A stretch of 64,000 nt of DNA from Campylobacter curvus (GTDB lineage: Bacteria > Campylobacterota > Campylobacteria > Campylobacterales > Campylobacteraceae): the NCBI RefSeq assembly GCF_013372125.1, contig NZ_CP053826.1, positions 1,798,001-1,862,000 on the forward strand, read 5' to 3'. Under the pieces are notes generated by a model, which did no database searches, was not told where the DNA came from, and saw nothing but the letters and a program-made list of their open reading frames with translations. Position 1 is the first letter of the stretch; each line of letters opens with the position of its first letter. The translations under genes and the position numbers were made by a program. Positions 35,942-44,211 of the stretch are shown here, piece by piece.

Positions 35942-36223
35942 CTACTTACCGATTTTCTTTTGCACGGAGCCTTTGTGGCCCTTAAATGTGCGTGTCGGAG
36001 CAAATTCGCCAAGCTTGTAGCCGATGTGGTTTTCTGTTACATACACAGGAATAAAGCTCTTACCGTTATGAACGTTAAAAGTTAGTCCAATCATTTCAGG
36101 CACAATCGTACTGCGTCTTGACCAAGTTTTGATCGGTTTATTGTCATTGCTAGCCTTAGCAGCGACAACTTTTTTCATTACGTGATCATCTACGAAAGGA
36201 CCTTTTTTGAGTGATCTTGCCAT
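35942..36223 (-). CDS. rpsS: Ribosomal protein uS19
   Basis: A 93-residue 30S head protein. [18 protein letters not shown], followed by [16 protein letters not shown] and [13 protein letters not shown]-like ([16 protein letters not shown]), is characteristic. Confidence 0.98.
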   Translation of the reverse strand: MARSLKKGPFVDDHVMKKVVAAKASNDNKPIKTWSRRSTIVPEMIGLTFNVHNGKSFIPVYVTENHIGYKLGEFAPTRTFKGHKGSVQKKIGK

Positions 36224-36225
36224 CT

Positions 36226-37059
36226 CTATTTTCCTTTCCTTCTTGAAATTATAAGCTTATCGCTTGCTTTTTTACGGCGAGTCTTAGCACCTTTTGTCGG
36301 TTTGCCCCACGGAGTTACCGGATGGCGACCTGAATTTTTCTTACCTTCACCACCGCCGTGTGGGTGATCTACCGGGTTCATCGCCGAGCCGCGAGTTTGT
36401 GGGCGGATGCCTCTATAGCGGTTACGCCCTGCTTTACCGATCGTGATGTTAGCCCAGTCTTCGTTGCCGACGACACCGATACTTGCCATACACTCGGCTA
36501 GAATTTGCCTCATCTCGCCGCTTGGCATCCTGACGATGACATATTTTTCCTCTTTGCCCATGAGCTGTGCGTATCCACCGGCCGAGCGAGCTATCTGAGC
36601 ACCTTTACCCGGTTTTAGCTCGATGTTATGAACGATCGTTCCGACAGGGATGAATTTAAGCTTCATGGCATTGCCCGGTTTTATATCGAGCGCGCCCTCG
36701 TCGATAGAAGCTATGACATCACCTACGTTTAGGCCGTTTGGTCTAATGATATAGCGTTTTTCACCGTCTTTATATGAGATCAAGGCTATACGGCAGTTTC
36801 TATTTGGATCGTATTCGATCGCTTCTACTCTGCCCTCGATACCAAATTTCTTACGCTTAAAGTCGATGATACGATAAAGCTTCTTCGCACCTGCTTCTTT
36901 ATGCCTTGAAGTTATGCGTCCGTTGTTGTTTCTGCCGCCACTTGCCGGAATTTTTACAAGCAAGCTTCTGACACTTGGCTTAGCGGTGATGTCTTCACTA
37001 CTTAGCCCCGTCATATATCTACGGCTTGGAGTATATGGTTTATATGATTTTATCGCCAT
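36226..37059 (-). CDS. rplB: Ribosomal protein uL2
   Basis: A 277-residue core 50S protein needed for subunit joining. [20 protein letters not shown] in the N-terminal half and the conserved [16 protein letters not shown]-type segment ([19 protein letters not shown]) near 220 are intact. Confidence 0.98.
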   Translation of the reverse strand: MAIKSYKPYTPSRRYMTGLSSEDITAKPSVRSLLVKIPASGGRNNNGRITSRHKEAGAKKLYRIIDFKRKKFGIEGRVEAIEYDPNRNCRIALISYKDGEKRYIIRPNGLNVGDVIASIDEGALDIKPGNAMKLKFIPVGTIVHNIELKPGKGAQIARSAGGYAQLMGKEEKYVIVRMPSGEMRQILAECMASIGVVGNEDWANITIGKAGRNRYRGIRPQTRGSAMNPVDHPHGGGEGKKNSGRHPVTPWGKPTKGAKTRRKKASDKLIISRRKGK

Positions 37060-37060
37060 T

Positions 37061-37342
37061 TTATGCCTCCGTATTTTCTAGGCTGACGCCCTCTGGTAGC
37101 TTGACATAAAATTTCTTTATCTCATCGCGCTGACCTACTTTTCCTCTGAAACGCTTGACTTTGCCTGTGATCCTGAGAGAATTTATGCGAAGCGGCGTTA
37201 CACCAAAATACTCTTTCAAAACTTCTTTTAGCCCGTTTTTCGTGACTTTTGGTGAAGTTTGTATGACTACGACACCTTGTTCTTGAAGGCCAAGAGTTTT
37301 TTCTGTATAAATAATCGTTTTGATATCAGTTATATCTGCCAT
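37061..37342 (-). CDS. rplW: Ribosomal protein uL23
   Basis: A 93-residue protein at the tunnel exit where trigger factor and SRP bind. [21 protein letters not shown] and [20 protein letters not shown]-like segments ([15 protein letters not shown]) fit L23. Confidence 0.97.
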   Translation of the reverse strand: MADITDIKTIIYTEKTLGLQEQGVVVIQTSPKVTKNGLKEVLKEYFGVTPLRINSLRITGKVKRFRGKVGQRDEIKKFYVKLPEGVSLENTEA

Positions 37343-37343
37343 T

Positions 37344-37958
37344 TTAGCCCTCTTTTGTTATGGTTTGTAGTGCTGCTTTTTCGACGATCACTGAGCTAAA
37401 GACTGAAACAAGGTAAGCATTGACTTCGCTTGCATCAACTACGTAGCAGTTTGCCATATTTCTAAAAGCAAGAAGCGTTTTATCATCAAGTAAATCTTTA
37501 ACGATAAGCGCATCTCTTAAATTTAGCGCTTCGATGATCTTGGCCGCATCTTTGGTCTTACCTGACTCTACCGCCAAACTATCTACCGCAAAAAGCTTTC
37601 TGGCCTCGGCTTTTTGGGCTAAAGCGCACTCAAGAGCAAGTCTTTTTTGTTTTTTATTCACTTTTTGGAAGTAGTTTTTCTCGTTTGTCGGGCCAAATGC
37701 TACCGCACCGCCAACCCATACGTTAGTTCTAGTAGAGCCCGCACGCGCTCCGCCACGTCCCTTTTGTCTCCAAGGCTTCTTACCGCCGCCGCTTACATAA
37801 GCACGACTTTTAGTGTGAGCCGTATTTGCTCTCATGCCTGCTAGGTAAGATTTGACATAAAGATAAAGGTTGTGCGGATTTACCTCCGCGTAGCTCGCAG
37901 GAAGCTCAAGCTCACCAGAATTTTCAAATTTATCGTTCAATACTAAAATTTTACTCAT
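37344..37958 (-). CDS. rplD: Ribosomal protein uL4
   Basis: A 204-residue 50S protein. The start at 37958 ([20 protein letters not shown]) overlaps the rplC stop (ATGA); an upstream start at 38006 lies inside rplC and is rejected. The tunnel loop [21 protein letters not shown] is present. In E. coli L4 autoregulates this operon. Confidence 0.97.
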   Translation of the reverse strand: MSKILVLNDKFENSGELELPASYAEVNPHNLYLYVKSYLAGMRANTAHTKSRAYVSGGGKKPWRQKGRGGARAGSTRTNVWVGGAVAFGPTNEKNYFQKVNKKQKRLALECALAQKAEARKLFAVDSLAVESGKTKDAAKIIEALNLRDALIVKDLLDDKTLLAFRNMANCYVVDASEVNAYLVSVFSSVIVEKAALQTITKEG

Positions 37959-38533
37959 TTTACGATCCTTATTCTGCCCATTGCGCCATTGTGTCCCGGA
38001 ACACAACCCTTGACAACGACGATGCCGTTTTCAGCGTCGAAGCTGACTAGCTCGTTTTTAACGGTAACTTTTTCATTACCCATGTGTCCGGCCATCTTCA
38101 TACCAGGCTGAACGCGACCCGGCCATTCGCAGTTACCTATAGAGCCGTGGCGTCTGTGAAAACGTGAGCCGTGGCTTTTTGGTCCGCCGCTAAATCCGTG
38201 CCTTTTTACGACACCTTGATAACCTCTACCCTTTGAGTTGAAGCTAACTTTTAAAATTTTAGCCTCGCTAAGCGGTGTGAAATCAAGATTTCCGACTTCG
38301 CTATTTGCCACTTCAAGAGTTGCAAATTTATTGAATTCGGCAGTTAGATTGTATTTTTTTTGCTGACCTGCAATAGTTTTGTTATTTGCTTTCGTATGAG
38401 CGTAAGCCACGATAGCGCGTTTGTTTTCGTCTATCTCACAAACTTTAGCCTCTACGAGCTTTAGCAACGTAACCGGGGTGCTTTGTGTAGAAATCGTTCT
38501 ACTCATGCCTATTTTTTCTACGATATATTCCAT
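37955..38533 (-). CDS. rplC: Ribosomal protein uL3
   Basis: A 192-residue early-assembly 50S protein. The signature [27 protein letters not shown]-type loop ([18 protein letters not shown]) is intact, as is [17 protein letters not shown]. Confidence 0.98.
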   Translation of the reverse strand: MEYIVEKIGMSRTISTQSTPVTLLKLVEAKVCEIDENKRAIVAYAHTKANNKTIAGQQKKYNLTAEFNKFATLEVANSEVGNLDFTPLSEAKILKVSFNSKGRGYQGVVKRHGFSGGPKSHGSRFHRRHGSIGNCEWPGRVQPGMKMAGHMGNEKVTVKNELVSFDAENGIVVVKGCVPGHNGAMGRIRIVK

Positions 38534-38551
38534 ACTCTATCCTTTGCTCGC

Positions 38552-38860
38552 TTATTTCATCGCACGAACTTCGACATTCACTTCTGGAGCAAGGTCGAGT
38601 TTGGTCAGACTATCTACGGTCTCCGGAGTAGCCGCCACGATGTCAAGCATACGAGCGTGTATCCTCATCTCAAACTGCTCGCGTGAGTCTTTGTTGATGT
38701 GTGGAGATTTCAAGACGGTGTAGCGTTTGATTTTTGTAGGCATTGGCACTGGACCACGAACGTCAGCACCAGTTCTTTTGACAGCTTCTACGATTGCTGC
38801 AACTGTGCGGTCTAGAACTCTATGGTCATAAGCTTTGAGCTTTAACCTGATTCTTTCCAT
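38552..38860 (-). CDS. rpsJ: Ribosomal protein uS10
   Basis: First gene of the S10 operon, 102 residues. The start at 38860 ([18 protein letters not shown]) follows AAAGGA; the longer open frame beginning at 38932 is only the leader. [31 protein letters not shown]-type segments ([19 protein letters not shown]) confirm S10. Confidence 0.98.
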   Translation of the reverse strand: MERIRLKLKAYDHRVLDRTVAAIVEAVKRTGADVRGPVPMPTKIKRYTVLKSPHINKDSREQFEMRIHARMLDIVAATPETVDSLTKLDLAPEVNVEVRAMK

Positions 38861-38883
38861 TGTTTTTCCTTTAAAAAGAACTT

Positions 38884-38899
38884 GTCGCAAACTCGCGAC
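38884..38899 (-). other. hairpin in the S10 operon leader
   Basis: GTCGC aaactc GCGAC forms a 5-bp stem in the roughly 110-base leader before rpsJ. It may take part in leader control but is too small for a firm claim. Confidence 0.3.
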
Positions 38900-38975
38900 C
38901 TCTTCACATAAACAAGCCTCGCATAGGATCAAGCGATCATACGAGCAGACATACGTCTTGCGTAAAGAGGTTGTG

Positions 38976-39004
38976 ATTTTACAAAAAAGGCATTATATTG
39001 TCAA
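38976..39004 (-). promoter_or_regulatory. sigma-70 promoter of the S10 operon
   Basis: On the minus strand TTGACA (39004-38999) and TAAAAT (38981-38976) are separated by exactly 17 bases containing a T6 run. This is the strongest promoter match in the window and gives a leader of about 110 bases before rpsJ. Confidence 0.8.
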
Positions 39005-39064
39005 GGAATTTAGCGATTTTGAGATTAAATTTAGCGATTTTATTTCCTTTTAAAAAGGAAATGT

Positions 39065-39070
39065 TAGAAT
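39065..39070 (+). promoter_or_regulatory. -10 box of the ATPase gene
   Basis: TAGAAT, 18 bases before the TTG start, implies a leader of only about 10 bases; AAAGGAG lies between. It is divergent from the S10 promoter, about 60 bases away. Confidence 0.5.
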
Positions 39071-39087
39071 AGCGCAAAGGAGAAATT

Positions 39088-40185
39088 TTGCAAAATTTAG
39101 ATTTTTTTTATGAGACACCTTTAAAAACTATAAAATTCATAAACCGAAAGCAGTTCATCTCAAACCAAAAAACGCTCATAATAGGCTCTCCTCAAAGCGG
39201 CAAAACAAGCCTGATGTGTGAATATCTGGCGCAATACAAAGCCGAAGAGAGGCTATATATAAATTTAAAAGATCTGCGGGCGGATCCTTTAAATTTACTT
39301 ACCGATTTGAGCGAATTTTTAGCCGCGCATCCTAGCCTAAAAGCACTTGGTGTGGACAATCTAAGTAGCCAAGACGAAGCTGAAATTTTAAAAAAGATAG
39401 ATACTAGCGCACTTGAGACGATCATCATCGCGACCGATCAAAGGTCATTTAGATTTGAAAATTTCAGCGTTCTCGAGCTTGGCTACCTTGACTACGAGGA
39501 GTTTATCCTATTTTTTAAGAAAAATTTGGACGCGAATTTTTTATTCAGCCATTTTTTAGCTCACGGAGGGGCGATAAAATGTGCGTTTTTAGACGCTAGC
39601 GAGGTTAGCGAGAGTCTACAAAACGACCTAAAAAAGGAGCTAACCCCCGTAAATTTAAACATCATAAAAGAGTGTGCATCAAAATGTCACGACACCGTCA
39701 GCGCCTTTGAAATTTATAAAATTTTAAAGCAAAGTGTCAAAATTTCAAAAGATAGCGTTTATGCCGGGCTTAATGAACTGGAAAACAGCGGTTTTATCAT
39801 TACTTTGCCAAAATTTAACGAGCCAAACGCGACGAAAAAATTATATTTTAGAAATTTCGCTCTACGAAACGCTTTGAGCGCGAAAAAGGACTTCACCGCG
39901 ACTTTTGCCAATGTAATCCTTTGCGAGCTACTTAAATTTAAGGATGAAATTTTTTATACCAAAGAGCTTGATTTTTTCCTTATAAAAAGGAAACTTGCGG
40001 TGCTTTGCATACCTTTTAGCGCAAGCGAGATCATATTTTTAAAATTTAAAAAACTTCATCCGCTACTTAAAAATTTAAACGTCTCACGACTGCAAGTCAT
40101 CAGCGTGGCAAACTCGGGCGAGCTAAGCATCGAGGGCATAAAATGCGAAATTTTACCATTTTCTAGATGGGCTTTAGGGATTTAA
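39088..40185 (+). CDS. ATP-binding protein, AAA/archaeal ATPase-like
   Basis: A 365-residue cytoplasmic ATPase of unknown role. It starts with TTG five bases after a perfect AAAGGAG. Walker A is GSPQSGKTS near residue 32, and a Walker B-like strand (ETIIIATD) lies near 110. The C-terminal half holds a winged-helix-like region (SAFEIYKILKQSVKISKDSVYAGLNELENSGFI) and a part that resembles the restriction-fold end of archaeal ATPases (VLCIPFSASEIIFLKFKKLHP). Many such proteins are linked to defence or mobile DNA, but nothing of that kind is next to it. It stands divergent to the S10 operon and may be co-transcribed with the secreted protein gene downstream. Confidence 0.7.
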   Translation: MQNLDFFYETPLKTIKFINRKQFISNQKTLIIGSPQSGKTSLMCEYLAQYKAEERLYINLKDLRADPLNLLTDLSEFLAAHPSLKALGVDNLSSQDEAEILKKIDTSALETIIIATDQRSFRFENFSVLELGYLDYEEFILFFKKNLDANFLFSHFLAHGGAIKCAFLDASEVSESLQNDLKKELTPVNLNIIKECASKCHDTVSAFEIYKILKQSVKISKDSVYAGLNELENSGFIITLPKFNEPNATKKLYFRNFALRNALSAKKDFTATFANVILCELLKFKDEIFYTKELDFFLIKRKLAVLCIPFSASEIIFLKFKKLHPLLKNLNVSRLQVISVANSGELSIEGIKCEILPFSRWALGI

Positions 40186-40222
40186 ATTTAATTTTTGCGT
40201 TATAATTTCAAAAATTTAAAGG

Positions 40223-41098
40223 ATGAAAATGCGAGCGATTTTTATGATTTTATTTTTAGCATTCGGGCTTTTTGGATATGAGATAGACCACGAAAACTGG
40301 GGCAAATTTTATAAATTTGACGGTGTTGCGGACGGAGCGAAATTTGAGATTTATCTAAGCTATTTTGAAAACGAATTTGAAAATTTTAAGCCCAGTGAAA
40401 ATTTTCAAATCCTACCAAAGATCAGCGGACATGCCTTTTTTAACGGGGCTAAATTTGACTTTGATAAAGGAAAAATGGAGCAAAACGGCACGAAAATCTC
40501 AGCCCTCTCCGTGCAGTCTGAGTGGCTAAATTTAGACGTCAAAGCCCAGGGCGAGGAGCTAGCAGGCAAGATCATCATCAAAAACAAAGCCTACAAAGCT
40601 ACGCTAAAACAGGCCGCAAACTACGAGATTTTGGCTCTTGGAGTGCAGCTCGTGCAAAACGGCAAAAGATTTGACGCCATAGTGAGTGACTTTTTCTCGC
40701 CGAAATTTAGCAAAAAATATAAAAATGAGCTTAAATCCGAGCTTGACGCGCTCAAACAAACGTGGCTTGCAAAGGACGCAGACTCCGCCAGCGTGAGTCA
40801 AAATTTAGAGCTTTTTTATCAAAATGACAAGATCAAAAATCTATGCCTAACGAAAAATAAAACCTTGAAAATTTGCGATCTCATCTCACAAAAAACGCAA
40901 AAAAAGATAAAGCTAAATCAAATTTTTAAAGACCCAAACGACGAAAATTTGAAGCAAATTTTTGCTAAATTTGACGTAAAAACGGACATAATTTTCACCC
41001 TTTCGCCGATTGGTCTCACATTTTACGACGAGGGCGAAAAGAGCGTGCCGCTTGACGCAATTAAGCCGTTTTTGAGCGAAAATTTCGGGCTTTTCTAG
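40223..41098 (+). CDS. Exported protein, DUF3298/RsiV-like
   Basis: A 291-residue protein with a signal peptide (MRAIFMILFLAFGLFG). The lysine- and phenylalanine-rich mature part shows the pattern of the DUF4163/DUF3298 family: an N-terminal strand region with INGHAFFNGAKFD-like sequence and a C-terminal segment LSPIGLTFYDEGEKSVPLDAIKPFLSENF, the usual DUF3298 ending. Function unknown; related domains bind peptidoglycan fragments or lysozyme in RsiV. It follows the ATPase gene by 37 bases and ends in a 4-base overlap with the convergent amidohydrolase gene. Confidence 0.6.
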   Translation: MKMRAIFMILFLAFGLFGYEIDHENWGKFYKFDGVADGAKFEIYLSYFENEFENFKPSENFQILPKISGHAFFNGAKFDFDKGKMEQNGTKISALSVQSEWLNLDVKAQGEELAGKIIIKNKAYKATLKQAANYEILALGVQLVQNGKRFDAIVSDFFSPKFSKKYKNELKSELDALKQTWLAKDADSASVSQNLELFYQNDKIKNLCLTKNKTLKICDLISQKTQKKIKLNQIFKDPNDENLKQIFAKFDVKTDIIFTLSPIGLTFYDEGEKSVPLDAIKPFLSENFGLF

Positions 41099-41886
41099 CC
41101 GCCGATAAGCCGTAAAATATTGCCTCCAAGCACCATTTCACGCACCTGCTCGTTACCGCTTACAAAGCTCGCGGCGTCCTTGCAAAGTAGTGGCTCGGAG
41201 TATGGCGCATCGGAGCTAAAAATGCACTTTTCGGGCAGCTGCGAGATCGCCATTTTAAGCGCGAGCGTCGAAAAGGCGGCAGATAGATCGATGTAGGCGT
41301 TTTTGGTGACGCTGGCAAAGTCAATCATATCCATCCAATGATACCCGCCCATATGTCCGAAAATAATGGGGATATTGGGGTATTTTTTAGTCAAATTCAT
41401 CAAAATTTCAAGTCCGTTTTTGCCAAGCGGGAAGAACGTATGCACCCAGACGCAAAGCCCGCTAAAATCGCAAAGTGCCTGGAAAATCGGCTCAAGCTCG
41501 CAAATTTGCTCGTCGCTTAAAGTAAATTCTCCCACGCCTTTAAAACCGCTTTGAGCGAGCTTTTCTATCCAAATCCCGTTTTCACCTTGCGTCAAGCCAG
41601 TCGGTACGCTACCAAATGCGTAAAATTTATCAGGGTGACCCTTCACAAGCGCGGCTAATTCGAGGTTATTTCGCTCGTATCTAGCCATATTTGCCTCCTT
41701 TGAAACGCTGCCGGAGAGGATCTTAAACAAAACTTTCATCTCCTCTTTTAACTCGCTAAAATTTCGCGCTCGCTCGGGATGAGGCGTCGTGCCAAACAAT
41801 ATCGCCCTATCGATGCCAGCGGTTTGGAGCTTTTGTAGCTGCAAGGAAACGGGCGTCATAACGTGCTCGTGAGCGTCTATTATCAT
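41095..41886 (-). CDS. Amidohydrolase-family metal-dependent hydrolase
   Basis: A 263-residue TIM-barrel hydrolase of the amidohydrolase 2 / TatD-like group. Metal-site motifs are DAHEHV at the N-terminus, FGHMGGYHW near residue 173 and the catalytic Asp in FSSDAPY near 225. A decarboxylase of the ACMSD type is the closest described function, but the substrate is unknown. It is divergently arranged with an HxlR regulator, with a 109-base spacer holding a palindrome, so it may be that regulator's target. Confidence 0.8.
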   Translation of the reverse strand: MIIDAHEHVMTPVSLQLQKLQTAGIDRAILFGTTPHPERARNFSELKEEMKVLFKILSGSVSKEANMARYERNNLELAALVKGHPDKFYAFGSVPTGLTQGENGIWIEKLAQSGFKGVGEFTLSDEQICELEPIFQALCDFSGLCVWVHTFFPLGKNGLEILMNLTKKYPNIPIIFGHMGGYHWMDMIDFASVTKNAYIDLSAAFSTLALKMAISQLPEKCIFSSDAPYSEPLLCKDAASFVSGNEQVREMVLGGNILRLIGG

Positions 41887-41967
41887 AAATTTCTCCTTTT
41901 AAATTTGATATAATGCAATCCTAGCGTATTTTTAAAAGCCCTTCAATACGTTAAATTTTAATATTTT

Positions 41968-41983
41968 GTATCCTTTTTGATAC
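41968..41983. promoter_or_regulatory. candidate HxlR operator
   Basis: Inverted repeat GTATC ctttttG ATAC (arms 41968-41972 and 41979-41983) in the divergent spacer between the amidohydrolase and HxlR genes, 13 bases before the regulator ATG. Position and symmetry fit an autoregulatory operator; binding is not demonstrated. Confidence 0.4.
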
Positions 41984-41995
41984 CAAAGAGAGAAA

Positions 41996-42334
41996 ATGGC
42001 AAAAGCCCAAAAATCTAGCGATACCTGCCCTATGAGCCTCGGCATAAACGTGCTTAGCGGCAAATGGAAGCTGCAAATTTTATCACTCATCCACGCTAAA
42101 AAAGTCGTGCGATTTAACGAGTTAAAGCGAAATTTAGGGCGCATCACCACAAAAACTCTTACCGATCAGCTAAGAGAGCTCGAGGCGCAGGGCGTCGTGC
42201 AAAGAGCGGTGTATGCGCAAGTGCCGCCAAAGGTCGAATACTCGCTAAGCCCCATCGGAGCGCAACTGGAAAAGGTGTTAAAAGAGCTCTGCGAGTGGGG
42301 TAAGGAGTATCAAAAGACGCTTGAGGGCGGGTAA
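41996..42334 (+). CDS. HxlR/RrpB-type transcriptional regulator
   Basis: A 112-residue winged-helix regulator of the HxlR (MarR-like) family. CPMSLGINVLSGKWKLQIL near residues 11-30, followed by the recognition region RFNELKRNLGRITTKTLTDQLRELEAQGVV, defines it. Cys11 is the residue that senses oxidants or electrophiles in YodB/HypR-like members. C. jejuni has two related regulators, RrpA and RrpB. It is likely to control itself and the divergent amidohydrolase gene. Confidence 0.88.
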   Translation: MAKAQKSSDTCPMSLGINVLSGKWKLQILSLIHAKKVVRFNELKRNLGRITTKTLTDQLRELEAQGVVQRAVYAQVPPKVEYSLSPIGAQLEKVLKELCEWGKEYQKTLEGG

Positions 42335-42623
42335 ATTCAGCTCTTTTTAAAACATCGGCTAAAATATTTTGTGATAAATTTTGAGCCAAAATTTCAAGTT
42401 TGAAGCGTGTCGGCGGCGTTTGATGGCTCGCGCACTGTGCAAAAACGAGAGATATGCAGCCAAACTAGCGCTCCACCCACTTTTTTGGCTATGTGGTGTA
42501 ACGAAAAAATCAACTCACGCCTAAACCCAGAAAAAAGCTAAATTTAGCCCTTGTTAACACGATTTTAAGCCCTAAATTTGCAAAAAATGCTACCATAATA
42601 AAATTTTAGATCAAGGAAAAACG
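42335..42623. other. gene-free spacer upstream of the racemase gene
   Basis: About 290 bases with no supported gene. AAGGAA before the racemase ATG is the only signal recognised. Confidence 0.4.
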
Positions 42624-43316
42624 ATGAAAAAACTAGGTCTCATCGGCGGCACAGGACCCGCATCCACACTGCTTTATTACGAGGGTATCGCGTATGGCGT
42701 GCAGCGAAAAACAGGCAAAAATTTCTTTCCAAATTTCACGGTCGAGAGCCTGAATGTGTTTGAAGTGCTAAAAATGTGTAGCGAGCGTAAATTTGACGAG
42801 CTTGTTAAATATCTTTTAAACGGCATCGGTAGCCTTCACGCTGCAGGAGCGCAGTTTGGGGCTATCAGCGCGAACACTCCGCACATCGTTTTTGACGAGC
42901 TCGCCGCGCGCTCACCTATCCCGCTCATCAGTATCGTGGAGGCGACGCTAAAACAATCCCAGCGCGAAAAACTATCTAAAATAGGACTTCTGGGTACTTA
43001 CACGACGATGAAAGAGAGCTTTTTTAAAATGCCATTTTTGAAAAACGGTATCGAAATTTTCACCCCAAATGAGGATGAGATGAAATTTATCGGCGAAAAG
43101 ATCGCGACCGAACTCGAACTTAATATAGTAAATAAACAAACTCAAAACAAATTTTTAACCATAGTCGAAAATATGCGCGAAATTTATGGCATCGAGTCCG
43201 TCGTGCTTGGCTGCACCGAGCTTCCGCTCATCTTTAACGGCGTAAATTTGGGTGTCGGGACGCTCGATACCGCACAGATACACATCGACGCCTTGGTAGA
43301 TGAGATATTAAGCTAA
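42624..43316 (+). CDS. Aspartate/glutamate racemase family protein
   Basis: A 230-residue PLP-independent racemase of the Asp/Glu/hydantoin family. The N-terminus MKKLGLIGGTGPASTLLYY and the second cysteine motif VLGCTELPLIF near residue 195 are normal. At the first catalytic position, where family members usually have CNT, it reads SANTPH, so the first cysteine is missing. E. coli YgeA, which also departs from two cysteines, shows that such proteins can keep activity on some substrates, but this one could be inactive. It is followed directly by rnhB (TAA-ATG touching). Confidence 0.85.
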   Translation: MKKLGLIGGTGPASTLLYYEGIAYGVQRKTGKNFFPNFTVESLNVFEVLKMCSERKFDELVKYLLNGIGSLHAAGAQFGAISANTPHIVFDELAARSPIPLISIVEATLKQSQREKLSKIGLLGTYTTMKESFFKMPFLKNGIEIFTPNEDEMKFIGEKIATELELNIVNKQTQNKFLTIVENMREIYGIESVVLGCTELPLIFNGVNLGVGTLDTAQIHIDALVDEILS

Positions 43317-43868
43317 ATGCAAGTTTGCGGTATCGATGAGGCGGGACGCGGCGCGCTGGCTGGTCCTATGGCGGTGGCGGCATGCGTGCTAAATGCCGGA
43401 ATTTCAGGGCTAAACGACTCTAAAAAGCTCACTCCAAAACGTCGCAAGGAGCTATTTCACCTCATCACGCAAAACTCACGCTATCTCATCGTTTATTTTT
43501 CAAACGAGCAGATCGACGAGCTGGGGCTTAGTGAGTGCCTGAGACGGGCGCTAAATTTATTCAAGCTGCATTTTTCGGGCTGCGAGCTACTATATGACGG
43601 CAACCAAAACTACGGTACGGGCGTGCAAACGATGGTAAAAGCCGACGCAAAAGTCGAAGAAGTCGGGGCTGCGAGCATCCTGGCAAAGGTCAGCCGCGAC
43701 GAGCTCATGTGCGCGTGGGATAAAATTTACCCGAATTTTGGCTACAAATCGCACAAAGGCTACGGCACGAAAGCACATTTAGAGGCGATCGCGAAATATG
43801 GACAAAATGAAATTTCGCGAAAAAGCTTCGTGATCAAAAATTTTCAACCAAGTTTGGAGCTATTTTAA
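43317..43868 (+). CDS. rnhB: Ribonuclease HII
   Basis: Removes ribonucleotides and RNA primers from DNA. The 183-residue protein has the catalytic acidic residues in GIDEAGRG near residue 5, YDGN near 94 and the [13 protein letters not shown] segment with the third aspartate near 119, plus the [17 protein letters not shown] substrate-contact motif. It starts immediately after the racemase stop. Length is typical for Campylobacter. Confidence 0.96.
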   Translation: MQVCGIDEAGRGALAGPMAVAACVLNAGISGLNDSKKLTPKRRKELFHLITQNSRYLIVYFSNEQIDELGLSECLRRALNLFKLHFSGCELLYDGNQNYGTGVQTMVKADAKVEEVGAASILAKVSRDELMCAWDKIYPNFGYKSHKGYGTKAHLEAIAKYGQNEISRKSFVIKNFQPSLELF

Positions 43869-44019
43869 ATATATAGTGAATGAAATTTAGTATGAAAAGC
43901 TACGGTTTGTATCGTTTAGAAGCATTTTTGCTATATTTTGTAAATATTGCGTAAATTAAACATACTTTTTAATCAAACTCTAAACAAAATTTTAATAACA
44001 TCTGCTAAATAAAACGAAA

Positions 44020-44200
44020 GGCTCTGTTATAAAGAAGTATTGATTTTTGACTTTCAAAACAAAGTCAAACCTTGATAGTAAGCTTATCGCCGCTATTCTG
44101 CCCCAGTTACGAGTGCAACGAAGTAAAATCAATGAAGACATAAAGCCAAACGCGATTTTTAGAAGCGAAGCGAGCGTCAATGATTTGTTATAACAAAGCC
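44020..44200 (-). mobile_element. MITE-like element copy 3, diverged
   Basis: A 181-bp copy in the opposite orientation: GGCTCTGTTATAA at the left and TTATAACAAAGCC at the right. The shared core TTTGACTTCG-like and the L end with AATCATTGAC are recognisable, but the middle differs. Flanks AAACGAAA and AAATAAAA match in six of eight positions, suggesting an old insertion. Its L end (right side here) lies 12 bases before the first possible start codon of the GGDEF-EAL gene. Confidence 0.75.
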
Positions 44201-44211
44201 AAATAAAAAGG

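Noticed and set aside
38861-38932. N-terminal extension of S10
   Set aside because: Part of the operon leader; S10 starts at 38860 after a good ribosome binding site.
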